From an uncultured Dorea sp. (GTDB lineage Bacteria; Bacillota; Clostridia; Lachnospirales; Lachnospiraceae): a DNA stretch of 64,000 nucleotides. Position 1 is the stretch's first letter; each line of letters starts with the position of its first letter. The notes beneath the pieces were generated by a model. That model had not been told where the DNA came from. It saw nothing but the letters and a program-made list of their open reading frames with translations, and ran no database searches. The position numbers and the translations under genes were made by a program. Shown in pieces: positions 14,231 through 23,277 of this stretch. The stretch spans positions 55,862-119,861 of the forward strand of contig CAJUTH010000005.1 in assembly GCA_910589275.1 (NCBI GenBank), written 5' to 3'.

Positions 14231-14258
14231 TTGCAAAATACTGGAAATCATGTATAAT
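14231..14258 (+). promoter_or_regulatory. rho promoter
   Basis: TTGCAA at 14231-14236, a 16-base spacer with TG before the -10, and TATAAT at 14253-14258, about 95 bases before rho. Confidence 0.7.
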
Positions 14259-14351
14259 GAATTTATATTTATTTCAAATGAGTCAGTTCCGGCTGTTATT
14301 CCCAACGCGATAGATAATATGACGAATTGAAGAAAAGAAAGGAATTATTAC

Positions 14352-15677
14352 ATGATGAGAGAGAAGTATGAATCTCTGCCGTTAGCTACGTTAAAAGATC
14401 TGGCTAGGGCAAGGGAGATTCCCGGCATTTCGGGAATGAAAAAGGCTGAACTTATTGAGCGCATGCTGGAGGAGGACGTCCGTGACAAGGAGCGCTCTGC
14501 AAACACAGGAGATAAGGAAAAGCAGGAAATCCATGATATAGACAAGCTTGACAGCGGCGTTACGGCAAATGGGATCTTAGAGGTAATGGCGGACGGATTT
14601 GGATTTATCCGCTGTGAGAATTATCTTCCGGGAGAGAATGATATTTATGTATCCCCATCCCAGATCCGCAGGTTTAATTTAAAGACCGGGGATATTTTAG
14701 AGGGGAATACCCGGATCAAGACCCAGCAGGAGAAGTTTTCCGCGCTGCTGTATCTGACGAAGGTGAACGGTATCCATCCGGGGATTGCATGCAGGAGGCC
14801 GAATTTTGAAGATTTGATCCCGATTTTCCCCAATGAGCGTCTTTCCTTGGAGTGCGGCAAGACAAGTACTGCCATGAGGATTATGGATCTGATGTCCCCT
14901 ATCGGAAAGGGGCAGAGAGGGATGATCGTATCGCCGCCGAAGGCTGGTAAGACGACGCTTTTAAAGCAGGTGGCGCTATCTGTGAGGCGCAATAATCCGG
15001 AGATACACCTTCTGATCCTTTTGATCGACGAGCGCCCGGAGGAGGTTACGGATATTAAGGAGGCGATCGAAGGGAAGAATGTGGAGGTTATCTATTCGAC
15101 CTTTGATGAACTGCCGGAGCACCATAAGAGGGTATCCGAGATGGTAATTGAGCGCGCCAAGAGACTAGTGGAACATGGCAAGGATGTTATGATCCTGTTA
15201 GACAGTATCACAAGGCTTGCAAGAGCTTATAACCTGACGGTATCTCCGTCCGGAAGAACCTTATCCGGCGGCCTTGACCCGGCGGCGCTCCACATGCCGA
15301 AGCGGTTTTTCGGCGCGGCGAGGAATATGCGGGGAGGAGGCAGCCTGACGATTTTGGCTACCGCGCTGGTGGAGACTGGAAGCAGGATGGATGACGTGGT
15401 CTACGAAGAATTTAAAGGGACCGGCAATATGGAACTTGTGCTGGACCGGAAGCTTTCTGAAAAGCGGATGTTCCCTGCCATTGATATTCCGAAGTCCGGT
15501 ACCAGAAGAGAGGATCTGCTGCTTACAAAGGAAGAGCAGGAAGCGGTGGAGTCTATGCGGCGCGCGCTGAATGGACTTCGGGCAGAAGAAGCGGTGGAGA
15601 ATATCCTAAACATGTTCTCACGGACAAAAAATAATCAGGAGCTAATCCAAATGGTAAAAAAGACAAAATTCATCTAG
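14352..15677 (+). CDS. rho: Transcription termination factor Rho
   Basis: A 441-residue hexameric RNA helicase that ends transcription. Residues 1-45 resemble the Rho N-terminal helical domain (LPLATLKDLAREI-type), followed by an acidic linker, the OSB RNA-binding domain starting at about 78 (GILEVMADGFGFIR), Walker A with SPPKAGKTTLL at about 195-205, Walker B LILLIDERPEEV, and the Q/R-loop segment RRFFGAARNMRGGGSLTI. The ATG at 14352 follows AAAGGAATTATTAC; a second ATG follows directly. It has its own promoter (14231-14258) and starts the large plus-strand block. Confidence 0.97.
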   Translation: MMREKYESLPLATLKDLARAREIPGISGMKKAELIERMLEEDVRDKERSANTGDKEKQEIHDIDKLDSGVTANGILEVMADGFGFIRCENYLPGENDIYVSPSQIRRFNLKTGDILEGNTRIKTQQEKFSALLYLTKVNGIHPGIACRRPNFEDLIPIFPNERLSLECGKTSTAMRIMDLMSPIGKGQRGMIVSPPKAGKTTLLKQVALSVRRNNPEIHLLILLIDERPEEVTDIKEAIEGKNVEVIYSTFDELPEHHKRVSEMVIERAKRLVEHGKDVMILLDSITRLARAYNLTVSPSGRTLSGGLDPAALHMPKRFFGAARNMRGGGSLTILATALVETGSRMDDVVYEEFKGTGNMELVLDRKLSEKRMFPAIDIPKSGTRREDLLLTKEEQEAVESMRRALNGLRAEEAVENILNMFSRTKNNQELIQMVKKTKFI

Positions 15678-15703
15678 ACATTGATGGGATTTTATGATAC
15701 AAT
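15675..15703 (+). promoter_or_regulatory. rpmE promoter
   Basis: TAGACA at 15675-15680, a 17-base spacer and TACAAT at 15698-15703; it begins within the last codons of rho. Confidence 0.6.
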
Positions 15704-15776
15704 TACAAAGCTGTTTATGAAACGAAATTTATAAAGCGCACAGCGCGGCGATAACAATAAAGAAGAGGTGAATGAA

Positions 15777-15980
15777 ATGAAAGAAGGAATACATCCAGCA
15801 TATCATCAGGCAACTGTAACATGCAACTGTGGAAACACATTTGTGACAGGTTCTACAAGCGAGGATATCCATGTGGAAATCTGTTCCAAGTGCCATCCGT
15901 TCTACACAGGTCAGCAGAAAGCTGCACAGGCTCGCGGACGTGTGGATAAGTTTAACAAGAAATACGGACTGGATAAATAA
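15777..15980 (+). CDS. rpmE: 50S ribosomal protein L31
   Basis: A 67-residue L31 beginning MKEGIHPAYHQATVTCNCGN, with the Cys pairs CNC and CSKC (C+ zinc-binding type) and the HPFYTGQQK segment of the family. A GTG at 15768 is in frame, but AAGAAGAGGTG is the ribosome binding site and the family starts at MKEGIHP. It lies downstream of rho, a common Firmicute order, with its own promoter and terminator. Confidence 0.97.
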   Translation: MKEGIHPAYHQATVTCNCGNTFVTGSTSEDIHVEICSKCHPFYTGQQKAAQARGRVDKFNKKYGLDK

Positions 15981-15994
15981 GTCGGCAGGTGCAG

Positions 15995-16024
15995 GGTTGA
16001 GGTTCTTGAAATCTCAACCTTTTC
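15995..16024 (+). terminator. rpmE terminator
   Basis: GGTTGAG and CTCAACC (15995-16001, 16013-16019) form a stem followed by TTTTCTG. Confidence 0.8.
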
Positions 16025-16088
16025 TGTTGTTATGTACCTGAGGGGAGCGGCCGCAGGCCATTTCTCCTAGGCATTGAGGTGAAAAGCA

Positions 16089-17018
16089 ATGAAATCTTCA
16101 AACATTGGCGGTCAGGCCGTGATGGAAGGTATCATGATGAAAAACAAGGATGAATATGCCGTCGCCGTGAGAAAAAGCGACGGAGACATTGTTGTTAAGA
16201 AGGATACCTATCACAGTATCGTAAAGAACCATACGGCGCTGACGAAGATACCCTTTATCAGAGGGGTTTTTAATTTTATAGATTCCATGGTAATCGGAAT
16301 GAAAACGCTTATGTATTCGGCGTCCTTTTTCGAGGAAGAAGATTCGGAGGAAAAGGGTACGGTTACGGAGGAAGAGGCGGCGAAGAATGAGAAGAAGGAA
16401 GAGATTCTGATGACCGGCACGGTGATCGTGTCGGTGATCATGGCGGTTGGTATTTTTATGGTTCTTCCCTATTATCTGTCAAGCCTTTTGAAAAATCTGA
16501 TTCCTTCCTATAATATAAGGACGGTGATTGAAGGACTTGTCAGGATCGGAATTTTTATTGCGTATATTTTACTGATCTCTAGAATGGAGGATATCAAACG
16601 GTTGTTCCAGTATCATGGGGCGGAGCATAAGTGCATTAACTGCATCGAGCACGGTCTGCCGCTGAATGTGGAAAATGTGCGGGTCAGTTCCAGACAGCAC
16701 AAGCGCTGCGGCACCAGTTTTCTGTTCTTTGTGCTGATTATCAGTATCTGCCTTCTGATGGTGGTCAGGGCGGAATCGCCCCTGATGAGGGTGGTGATAC
16801 GGATCGCCCTGCTTCCGGTTATTGCCGGTATCTCTTATGAGATTCTGAAGCTGGCGGGCAGAAGCGAGAACCCAATTGTCAACCTGCTCAGTAAGCCGGG
16901 GCTTGCGATCCAGAAACTTACGACCAAGGAGCCGGACGACAGTATGATCGAGGTTGCTATACAGGCGGTGGAAGCGGTATTTGACTGGCGCAAATTTGAG
17001 CAGGAGAACGATATATGA
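16089..17018 (+). CDS. DUF1385 (YqhQ family) membrane protein
   Basis: A 309-residue protein with the family opening SSNIGGQAVMEGIMMKNKDE, the RGVFNFIDSMVIGM block, two or three membrane segments at about 118-140, 155-170 and 215-245, and the conserved HGAEHKCINCIEHG motif (about 177-190), a probable metal site. It has a run of Glu at about 80-100. YqhQ proteins are of unknown function and commonly precede prmC and prfA in Clostridia. Its stop overlaps the prmC start as ATGA, so the genes are coupled. Confidence 0.93.
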   Translation: MKSSNIGGQAVMEGIMMKNKDEYAVAVRKSDGDIVVKKDTYHSIVKNHTALTKIPFIRGVFNFIDSMVIGMKTLMYSASFFEEEDSEEKGTVTEEEAAKNEKKEEILMTGTVIVSVIMAVGIFMVLPYYLSSLLKNLIPSYNIRTVIEGLVRIGIFIAYILLISRMEDIKRLFQYHGAEHKCINCIEHGLPLNVENVRVSSRQHKRCGTSFLFFVLIISICLLMVVRAESPLMRVVIRIALLPVIAGISYEILKLAGRSENPIVNLLSKPGLAIQKLTTKEPDDSMIEVAIQAVEAVFDWRKFEQENDI

Positions 17019-17872
17019 ACCTGAGAGAGGCGCTTAAGGCCGGGGAAAAGACGCTTGCAGAGGCCGGGATCGCTGACGCGCCCACCGACGCCAGACTGCT
17101 GCTCTGGAAAGCGGCCGGGATCACGCTGACGGAATATGCGCTGGATCCCTTCCGGGAGATGGGAGAAGAAGAGGTGCGGGAGTATCTGGAGCTCATCGGC
17201 AGGCGAAAGAAGCGGATCCCGCTACAGCATCTCACCGGAGAGCAGGAATTTATGGGACTTTCCTTTCAGGTGAACCGGGACGTACTGATTCCCAGGCAGG
17301 ATACGGAACTTCTGGTCGAGGAAGCGTTAAAGCTTTTGAAACCGGGAATGCATGTGTTAGATCTGTGTACAGGTTCCGGGTGCATTATCATCAGTCTGGA
17401 ACGGATTGGAAAAGAGCGGGGGCTGGCAGATGAGACCGGCAGCTTTACAGGAAGCGACATTTCCCCCGGGGCAGTCAGGACGGCCATGGCAAATGCCGCG
17501 CGGCATCAGGCAAGAGCCCTCTTTACAGAAAGCGATCTGTTTGAAAAGTTGGAAGGAGGATATGATATGATCATATCGAATCCTCCTTATATACGGACTG
17601 CTGTGATTGAGGAGCTGGAGGAGGAGGTTCGGTGTTACGATCCGCTTCTGGCGCTGGACGGTAAGGAGGACGGACTGCATTTTTACCGGAGAATCATCCG
17701 GGAAGCGGAAGGGTATTTGAATCCAGGCGGCTGGCTTTTGTTCGAGATTGGGTATGATCAGAGGGAAGCGGTAACGGAGCTGATGAAGCAGCAGGGTTAC
17801 CGGCAGATTCAGGTGAAAAAGGACTTGGCGGGACTTGACCGGGTCGTGATCGGAAGATATGATAGAATGTAG
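17015..17872 (+). CDS. prmC: Release factor glutamine methyltransferase PrmC
   Basis: A 285-residue SAM-dependent N5-glutamine methyltransferase that modifies the GGQ glutamine of release factors. The N-terminal helical domain (1-75) is followed by the Rossmann fold with VLDLCTGSGCIIISL (about 111-125) and the catalytic NPPYI motif (about 188-192). Its likely substrate, the release factor encoded by prfA, is next in the same operon, 94 bases downstream. Confidence 0.95.
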   Translation: MNLREALKAGEKTLAEAGIADAPTDARLLLWKAAGITLTEYALDPFREMGEEEVREYLELIGRRKKRIPLQHLTGEQEFMGLSFQVNRDVLIPRQDTELLVEEALKLLKPGMHVLDLCTGSGCIIISLERIGKERGLADETGSFTGSDISPGAVRTAMANAARHQARALFTESDLFEKLEGGYDMIISNPPYIRTAVIEELEEEVRCYDPLLALDGKEDGLHFYRRIIREAEGYLNPGGWLLFEIGYDQREAVTELMKQQGYRQIQVKKDLAGLDRVVIGRYDRM

Positions 17873-17926
17873 AGGCTTTATCCGGACTGCGGCGGACGGT
17901 GCGCCGCGGATGGAGAGGATACAACG

Positions 17927-17948
17927 GTTACTGGGAACGGACAGTGAC
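17927..17948. repeat. Short palindromic repeat, degenerate copy
   Basis: GTTACTG and CAGTGAC flank GGAACGGA between prmC and prfA. It is similar in its outer arms to the family seen at 13742 and 14178, but shorter. Confidence 0.45.
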
Positions 17949-17966
17949 GAGTAGGAGGAGAAAGAA

Positions 17967-19040
17967 ATGTTTGACAAATTAGAGGATCTGCTCATTCGTT
18001 TTGAGGAGATTTTAAGCGAATTACAGGAGCCGGACGTGGTAAACGACCAGAATCGGTTCCGCAGGCTTATGAAGGAACAAAATGACCTGACTCCGATTGT
18101 TGAGGCATATAAAGAATATAAGACATGTAAGCAGGCGATCGAGGACAGCCTGGTTATGTTAGAAGAGGAGTCGGATGAAGAGATGCGGGAGCTGGCGAAG
18201 GAGGAACTAAGCGACTCTAAGGCCAGAGTGGAGGAGTTAGAGCAGGAGCTTAAGATTCTGCTGTTGCCTAAGGATCCCAATGATGATAAGAATGTTATGG
18301 TGGAGATCCGCGCGGGTGCCGGCGGCGACGAGGCGGCGCTTTTTGCGGCGGAGATCTACCGGATGCTGGTACACTATGCAGAGGGACGGCGCTGGAAAAC
18401 GGAGATGATCTCCCTGAATGAGAATGGGATCGGCGGCTTTAAAGAGTGCGTATTTATGATTAACGGACAGGGCGCTTATTCCCGGTTGAAGTATGAGAGC
18501 GGGGTGCACCGGGTTCAGAGGGTGCCGGAGACGGAGAGCGGCGGGCGCATCCATACCTCTACGGTTACGGTTGCGATCATGCCGGAGGCAGAGGAAGTAG
18601 ACGTTGTAATTGACGAGAAGGATATCCGTATTGATGTAATGCGGGCATCCGGAAACGGCGGCCAGTGCGTTAATACCACAGACTCGGCTGTGCGGCTCAC
18701 CCATTATCCCACCGGGATCGTGATTTACAGCCAGACGGAGAAATCTCAGCTTCAGAACAAGGAGAAGGCGTTCCGCCTGCTGCGTTCAAAGCTGTATGAG
18801 ATCGAGCTTGAGAAAAAGCAATCGGAGGAAGCGGCGGCCAGAAGAAGTCAGATTGGCACCGGAGACCGTTCTGAGAAGATCCGTACTTACAATTTCCCCC
18901 AGGGCCGGGTGACAGATCACCGGATTAAACTGACGCTTCATAAGCTGGACGGGATTCTCGGCGGAGATTTAGATGAGATTATTGACAGTCTGATCGCGGC
19001 AGATCAGGCGGCCAAACTTGCAAATATGAATGAAGAATAA
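17967..19040 (+). CDS. prfA: Peptide chain release factor 1
   Basis: A 357-residue RF1 that recognises UAA and UAG. The N-terminal helical region (1-110) is followed by the codon-recognition domain with RVPETES in the place of the PxT tripeptide and by GNGGQCVNTTDSAVRLTHYP carrying the catalytic GGQ at about 229-231. The usual GAGGQHVN is here GNGGQCVN, a variant. An ATG at 17967 follows AGGAGGAG. It is co-transcribed with prmC and ends before a hairpin at 19050-19090. Confidence 0.96.
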   Translation: MFDKLEDLLIRFEEILSELQEPDVVNDQNRFRRLMKEQNDLTPIVEAYKEYKTCKQAIEDSLVMLEEESDEEMRELAKEELSDSKARVEELEQELKILLLPKDPNDDKNVMVEIRAGAGGDEAALFAAEIYRMLVHYAEGRRWKTEMISLNENGIGGFKECVFMINGQGAYSRLKYESGVHRVQRVPETESGGRIHTSTVTVAIMPEAEEVDVVIDEKDIRIDVMRASGNGGQCVNTTDSAVRLTHYPTGIVIYSQTEKSQLQNKEKAFRLLRSKLYEIELEKKQSEEAAARRSQIGTGDRSEKIRTYNFPQGRVTDHRIKLTLHKLDGILGGDLDEIIDSLIAADQAAKLANMNEE

Positions 19041-19049
19041 GCAGGATAT

Positions 19050-19092
19050 AAGAACCTATGCTGGGCCAAATGGTGCAGAGTGGGTTCTTTAT
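19050..19092 (+). terminator. Terminator-like hairpin after prfA
   Basis: AAGAACCTA and TGGGTTCTT pair around a structured loop, followed by TTAT; the T-run is weak. Confidence 0.5.
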
Positions 19093-19135
19093 GCCTTTAG
19101 AACAGGGATTTTAGAAAGACCGGAGGTTATTTGGT

Positions 19136-21160
19136 ATGAATTTTCAGAATAGGGTTAAATCGTCGGTTCTGGCGGTTTTGATGCTTTGTTCCTTGAGCGT
19201 GAACTCTGTGGTGGCGGGGGATGCAGGCTGGACGCAGGAGCAAGGTGAGGTGACGATTTTATTTACCCATGACGTCCATTCCAGACTGGATGAGTACAAG
19301 GTTCAGGGAGCGAAAGCTTCCGGGGACGGACAGGAGACGGCCGTTGCAGGCGGTTTTGCCCGGTTAAAGACGAAGATGGACGAGCGGCGGGCAGAAAATC
19401 CGGCGACCTTTGTATTTGATGCGGGAGATTTTTCTATGGGAACCCTGTATCAGACGATTTATGAGACGCATGCGGCGGAACTTACCATGCTGGGGCGGCT
19501 GGGAGTGGATGCTGTGACCTTTGGCAATCATGAATTTGACTACCGGGCTGAGGGAGTATCCAATATGCTTCACAGTGCGCTTGGGAATGCCGAGGAAGAT
19601 GAAACCCTTACCCTGCCCCGGTTTCTGATTGCTAACATTGACTGGGAGAAGAACAATTCCAAAGACAACCATCTGATCAAGGAAGCGCTGGAGGACTATG
19701 GGAGCAGCGATTATGCAGTGATAGAGCGGGAGGGGATTCGGATTGGCGTTTACGGCGTTGTGGGCGAGGATGCGGAGGTTTGCGCGCCGGAGAGCGGCAT
19801 TGATTTTGACGATATCGTGGAATCCTCTAGAAGAGTGGTGGACGAGCTTCAGGAAGAAGATGTGGATATGATCGTATGCCTGTCCCACAGCGGGACGGAC
19901 GAAGATGAGGAGGCGTCTGAGGACGAGATTCTGGCGAAGGAAGTGCCGGAGATTGACGTGATTGTCAGCGGACATACCCATACCACGCTTAAGGAGCCGA
20001 TCGTCTGCGGAGACACGGTGATCGCTTCCGCCGGTTCTTACGGTAGGAACTTGGGAGAGTTAAAGCTGGTTCCGTCGGATAACGGGCGCTGGGAGCTTAT
20101 AGATTACCGGTTAAATGAGATGGACGAATCGGTAGCTCAGGATGAAGAGATCGAAGGATATTTGAGAGAATACAGGGATACGATCGACGAGGAATATCTG
20201 TCTCGGTTCGGATATACCATGGGACAGGTGCTGGCAAAGAACGAGATCGCCTTTACGCAGATTGACGATCTGGGAGCCGAACTTCGGGAGGACACGCTGG
20301 GCAGCCTGATCGCGGATTCCTACGTCTATGCGGTAAAAAAGGCGGAGGGAGATTCTTATGTGCCGGTGGATCTGGCGGTGGTTGCCTCCGGCGTGGTGAG
20401 GGACTCGTTCCAGAAGGGAGAGATTACGGTATCAGATGCGTTTAATGTGAGCGCCCTAGGGATTGGTCCCGACCGGATCACCGGCTATCCACTTGTGGGC
20501 GTATATCTGACCGGGAAAGAGCTGAGAACCGTAGCGGAGATCGACGCTTCGATCTCGCCGATTATGACCTATGCGCAGATTTATCCCAGCGGGATGAGCT
20601 GGACATTTAATCCGAATCGGCTGATTTTAAATCGGGTAACGAAGACCGGGATGACAGGGGATAGTATTGGAGAGGAAGGGCCGTTTATTCAGGATAATCT
20701 GACAGAAATTGAGGATGATAAGCTGTATCGGGTCGTTTCCGGTCTGTACTGCGCGCAGATGCTGGGCGCGGTAGAGGATCAGTCAAAAGGAATCCTAAAG
20801 CTCTCCCCGAAGAACGAAAAGGGAGAGGCCATCACGGATTTTGAAGAATATATCATCCACGACGAGAAAGGCGCGGAGCTGAAGGAGTGGTATGCGCTTG
20901 CGGGCTATCTGGAGTCTTTTGAGAAGGATGAAGAGGGAGTACCTAGGATACCCGAAAGGTATCGCGGGGAAGAAGGCCGGAAGGTGATACAGGACAGCAC
21001 TAATCCAGTGGAATTGTTAAAGAACCCGAACCGATTTGCGGTAACGGTTTACAGCATCGCTTTGCTGCTTGTATTTTTGCTTGTGGTAACAGTGCTGTAT
21101 GTGGCCGGGAAGTGGAAACAGAGAAGAATGAATAAGGAAATAGAAGAAGGTAGATCATGA
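19136..21160 (+). CDS. Secreted, membrane-anchored 5'-nucleotidase / metallophosphatase
   Basis: A 674-residue protein of the UshA/5'-nucleotidase family. Residues 1-28 form a signal peptide. The calcineurin-like domain has THDVHSR (metal ligands Asp, His), FDAGDFSMGT, FGNHEFDYR, LSHSGTD and VSGHTHT; the C-terminal 5'-nucleotidase domain spans about 350-590. A final membrane helix at about 638-660 followed by KWKQRRMNK anchors it outside the cell. It probably releases phosphate and nucleosides from extracellular nucleotides. The acidic content is high. It is first in a run of six plus-strand genes and overlaps the next by four bases. Confidence 0.92.
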   Translation: MNFQNRVKSSVLAVLMLCSLSVNSVVAGDAGWTQEQGEVTILFTHDVHSRLDEYKVQGAKASGDGQETAVAGGFARLKTKMDERRAENPATFVFDAGDFSMGTLYQTIYETHAAELTMLGRLGVDAVTFGNHEFDYRAEGVSNMLHSALGNAEEDETLTLPRFLIANIDWEKNNSKDNHLIKEALEDYGSSDYAVIEREGIRIGVYGVVGEDAEVCAPESGIDFDDIVESSRRVVDELQEEDVDMIVCLSHSGTDEDEEASEDEILAKEVPEIDVIVSGHTHTTLKEPIVCGDTVIASAGSYGRNLGELKLVPSDNGRWELIDYRLNEMDESVAQDEEIEGYLREYRDTIDEEYLSRFGYTMGQVLAKNEIAFTQIDDLGAELREDTLGSLIADSYVYAVKKAEGDSYVPVDLAVVASGVVRDSFQKGEITVSDAFNVSALGIGPDRITGYPLVGVYLTGKELRTVAEIDASISPIMTYAQIYPSGMSWTFNPNRLILNRVTKTGMTGDSIGEEGPFIQDNLTEIEDDKLYRVVSGLYCAQMLGAVEDQSKGILKLSPKNEKGEAITDFEEYIIHDEKGAELKEWYALAGYLESFEKDEEGVPRIPERYRGEEGRKVIQDSTNPVELLKNPNRFAVTVYSIALLLVFLLVVTVLYVAGKWKQRRMNKEIEEGRS

Positions 21161-22092
21161 TGGAGATTGGATTTAAAAAAATTGAACTGCAGGATAAAGA
21201 ACTGATCAGCCATTTTTTTGCGCATCATACCAGCAGGAGCTGTGAGCGGACATTTACGAATGTCTATCTGTGGGCCAGGTTCTATGACGTAACTTTTGCC
21301 GTGGTGGAGGATTCTCTGGTATTTAAGAGCGAGAATGAAGAAGGATGTTCCTTCGCCTATCCGGCGGGAGAACCGGAGCAGGTGAGGCGTGCGATAGAGG
21401 TTCTGATAGAATACAGCAGGGAGCGGAACGTACCTTTTAAAATGTATAACGTAACGCCGGATAATTATGCCTGTATCGAACAGTGGTATCCGGGACGGTT
21501 CCAGATTGAATACAATGAGGACGTGGCGGACTATGTCTATGAATCCGAGAAACTCGCCACGCTTTCCGGCAAGAAGCTCCACAGCAAGCGGAACCACATT
21601 AATAAGTTCAAGACGGTCTATGAAGGCCGGTGGAGCTATGAGCCGATCACTGGGGAGAATCTGGAGGAATGTTTTCAGATGGCCTTAAAGTGGCGCAATG
21701 AGAACGGCTGCGAGGATGATGAGGAGAAGAACGCGGAGATCTGCGTAACCTTAAATTCCCTCCGGCTGTTTGAGGAATTGGAGCTTGTGGGCGGCGTATT
21801 GAAGGTGGACGGAGAGATAGCCGCCTTTACCATCGGGGAACCCATCTGTGAGGATACCTTCGTGGTGCATATTGAGAAAGCCTTTGCGGATATCGACGGC
21901 GCTTATACGATGATCAACCAGCAGTTTGTGCAGCATGCCTGTAAGGATTATCGGTATGTAAACCGGGAAGAGGACACCGGGGCGGAGGGGCTGCGCAAGG
22001 CAAAACGGTCGTACAAGCCGGTCTTTATGGTTGAAAAAGGCGTTGTCACGGAGAAACTAGAAACCGATTCAGAAGGAGGAGAGGTACGATGA
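21157..22092 (+). CDS. DUF2156 domain protein (GNAT-fold, LPG-synthase C-terminal-like)
   Basis: A 311-residue soluble protein with two GNAT-like halves, as in the DUF2156 family related to the lysyl-phosphatidylglycerol synthase catalytic domain. Visible features are CERTFTNVYLWARFYDV (about 29-45), the SGKKLHSKRNHINKF segment (about 140-154) and AYTMINQQFVQHAC near the end. It lacks membrane segments, so it is probably a cytoplasmic aminoacyl- or acyltransferase; the substrate is unknown. Start and stop overlap both neighbours (ATGA at each side), showing tight coupling with the nucleotidase and the aminotransferase. Confidence 0.88.
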   Translation: MMEIGFKKIELQDKELISHFFAHHTSRSCERTFTNVYLWARFYDVTFAVVEDSLVFKSENEEGCSFAYPAGEPEQVRRAIEVLIEYSRERNVPFKMYNVTPDNYACIEQWYPGRFQIEYNEDVADYVYESEKLATLSGKKLHSKRNHINKFKTVYEGRWSYEPITGENLEECFQMALKWRNENGCEDDEEKNAEICVTLNSLRLFEELELVGGVLKVDGEIAAFTIGEPICEDTFVVHIEKAFADIDGAYTMINQQFVQHACKDYRYVNREEDTGAEGLRKAKRSYKPVFMVEKGVVTEKLETDSEGGEVR

Positions 22093-23276
22093 TAGCAGAG
22101 AAAATGAAAGGGATGGTGGCGAACAGTTCCGCCATCCGTGCGATGTTCGAGGAAGGAAACCGTCTGGCTGGCATTTACGGAGCGGAGAACGTCTATGATT
22201 TCAGTCTGGGAAATCCTAATGTGGCGGCACCGGAGGCTGTAAAGCAGGCGATTTTAGAGCTTCTAGAGGATGAGGATCCGGTGGTTCTCCATGGATATAC
22301 CAACAGCAACAGCGGCTATGCGGACGTAAGGCAGGCGGTTGCGGAGTCTTTGAACGAACGGTTTGGGACTGGGTTTGAGGGAAAAAATATTGTAATGACC
22401 GTAGGAGCGGCGGGGGGACTGAACGTGATTTTAAAAACACTTATAAATCCCGGCGATGAGGTGATCGTATTCGCGCCGTATTTTGGCGAGTACCGTTCCT
22501 ACACGAATAATTATGACGGAGTGCTGGTGGAAATTTCTCCAAATACTGCGGATTTTCAGCCAAAGCTTGACGAATTTGAGGAGAAGATTACGGCAAAGAC
22601 GAAGGCGGTTATTGTGAATACGCCGAATAATCCTACCGGGGTGGTGTATTCTGAGGAGACCATCAAAAAGCTGGCGGCGGTTATGGAGAAGAAACAAAAG
22701 GAGTATGGCACGGAGATTTACCTGATTTCCGACGAGCCTTACCGGGAGCTGGTCTATGACGGCGTCGAAGTTCCTTATCTGACAAAGTATTATGCCAATA
22801 CGATCGTAGGATATTCTTACAGCAAATCACTGTCCCTTCCTGGGGAGCGGATCGGATATCTGGTGATCCCGGATGAGGCGGCGGACAGCGAGGCGGTGTT
22901 ATCCGCGGCAAATGTTGCCAACCGGATCCTTGGCTTTGTGAATGCGCCCACCCTGCAGCAGAAGATCGTAAAGAAATGTCTGAAGGAGAAGACGGACATT
23001 TCCTATTATAACCGGAACCGGGAGGCTTTGTATCAGGGGCTTGCAGACTGCGGTTTTTCGTGTATCAAGCCGGAGGGAGCCTTTTATCTATTCGTAAAGT
23101 CTCCGGTGGAGGATGAGAAGGAATTCTGTGCTGCGGGAAAGAAATATCATATCCTGATGGTTCCGGGTAGTTCTTTTGGGTGTCCGGGGTATGTGCGGCT
23201 GGCATACTGCGTATCTTATGAGACCATTATCAACTCGCTGCCAAAGTTTGCCGAGCTTGCAAAGGAGTATTTTTAA
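22089..23276 (+). CDS. Pyridoxal-phosphate aminotransferase, class I (aspartate aminotransferase-like)
   Basis: A 395-residue fold-type I aminotransferase. Motifs are FSLGNPNVAAPEAV near the start, TVGAAGGLNVIL as the phosphate-binding region, NTPNNPTGVVYSEE, ISDEPYRELVYDG with the PLP-contacting Asp and Tyr, and SYSKSLSLPGERIGY with the Schiff-base Lys. The substrate is not evident. The next gene is a HisC-type aminotransferase, so the pair may act in amino-acid synthesis. The start overlaps the DUF2156 stop. Confidence 0.92.
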   Translation: MIAEKMKGMVANSSAIRAMFEEGNRLAGIYGAENVYDFSLGNPNVAAPEAVKQAILELLEDEDPVVLHGYTNSNSGYADVRQAVAESLNERFGTGFEGKNIVMTVGAAGGLNVILKTLINPGDEVIVFAPYFGEYRSYTNNYDGVLVEISPNTADFQPKLDEFEEKITAKTKAVIVNTPNNPTGVVYSEETIKKLAAVMEKKQKEYGTEIYLISDEPYRELVYDGVEVPYLTKYYANTIVGYSYSKSLSLPGERIGYLVIPDEAADSEAVLSAANVANRILGFVNAPTLQQKIVKKCLKEKTDISYYNRNREALYQGLADCGFSCIKPEGAFYLFVKSPVEDEKEFCAAGKKYHILMVPGSSFGCPGYVRLAYCVSYETIINSLPKFAELAKEYF

Positions 23277-23277
23277 G

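Noticed and set aside
14046..14330. A 94-residue plus-strand frame before rho
   Set aside because: No ribosome binding site, it crosses two hairpins, a palindromic repeat and the rho promoter, and its composition is unlike a protein.
18237..18704. Long minus-strand frame inside prfA
   Set aside because: It is a shadow of a strongly conserved gene on the other strand.
23176..23277. Upstream extension of the hisC-type gene
   Set aside because: It overlaps the previous coding region; AAAGGAG and ATG at 23278 give the family start.
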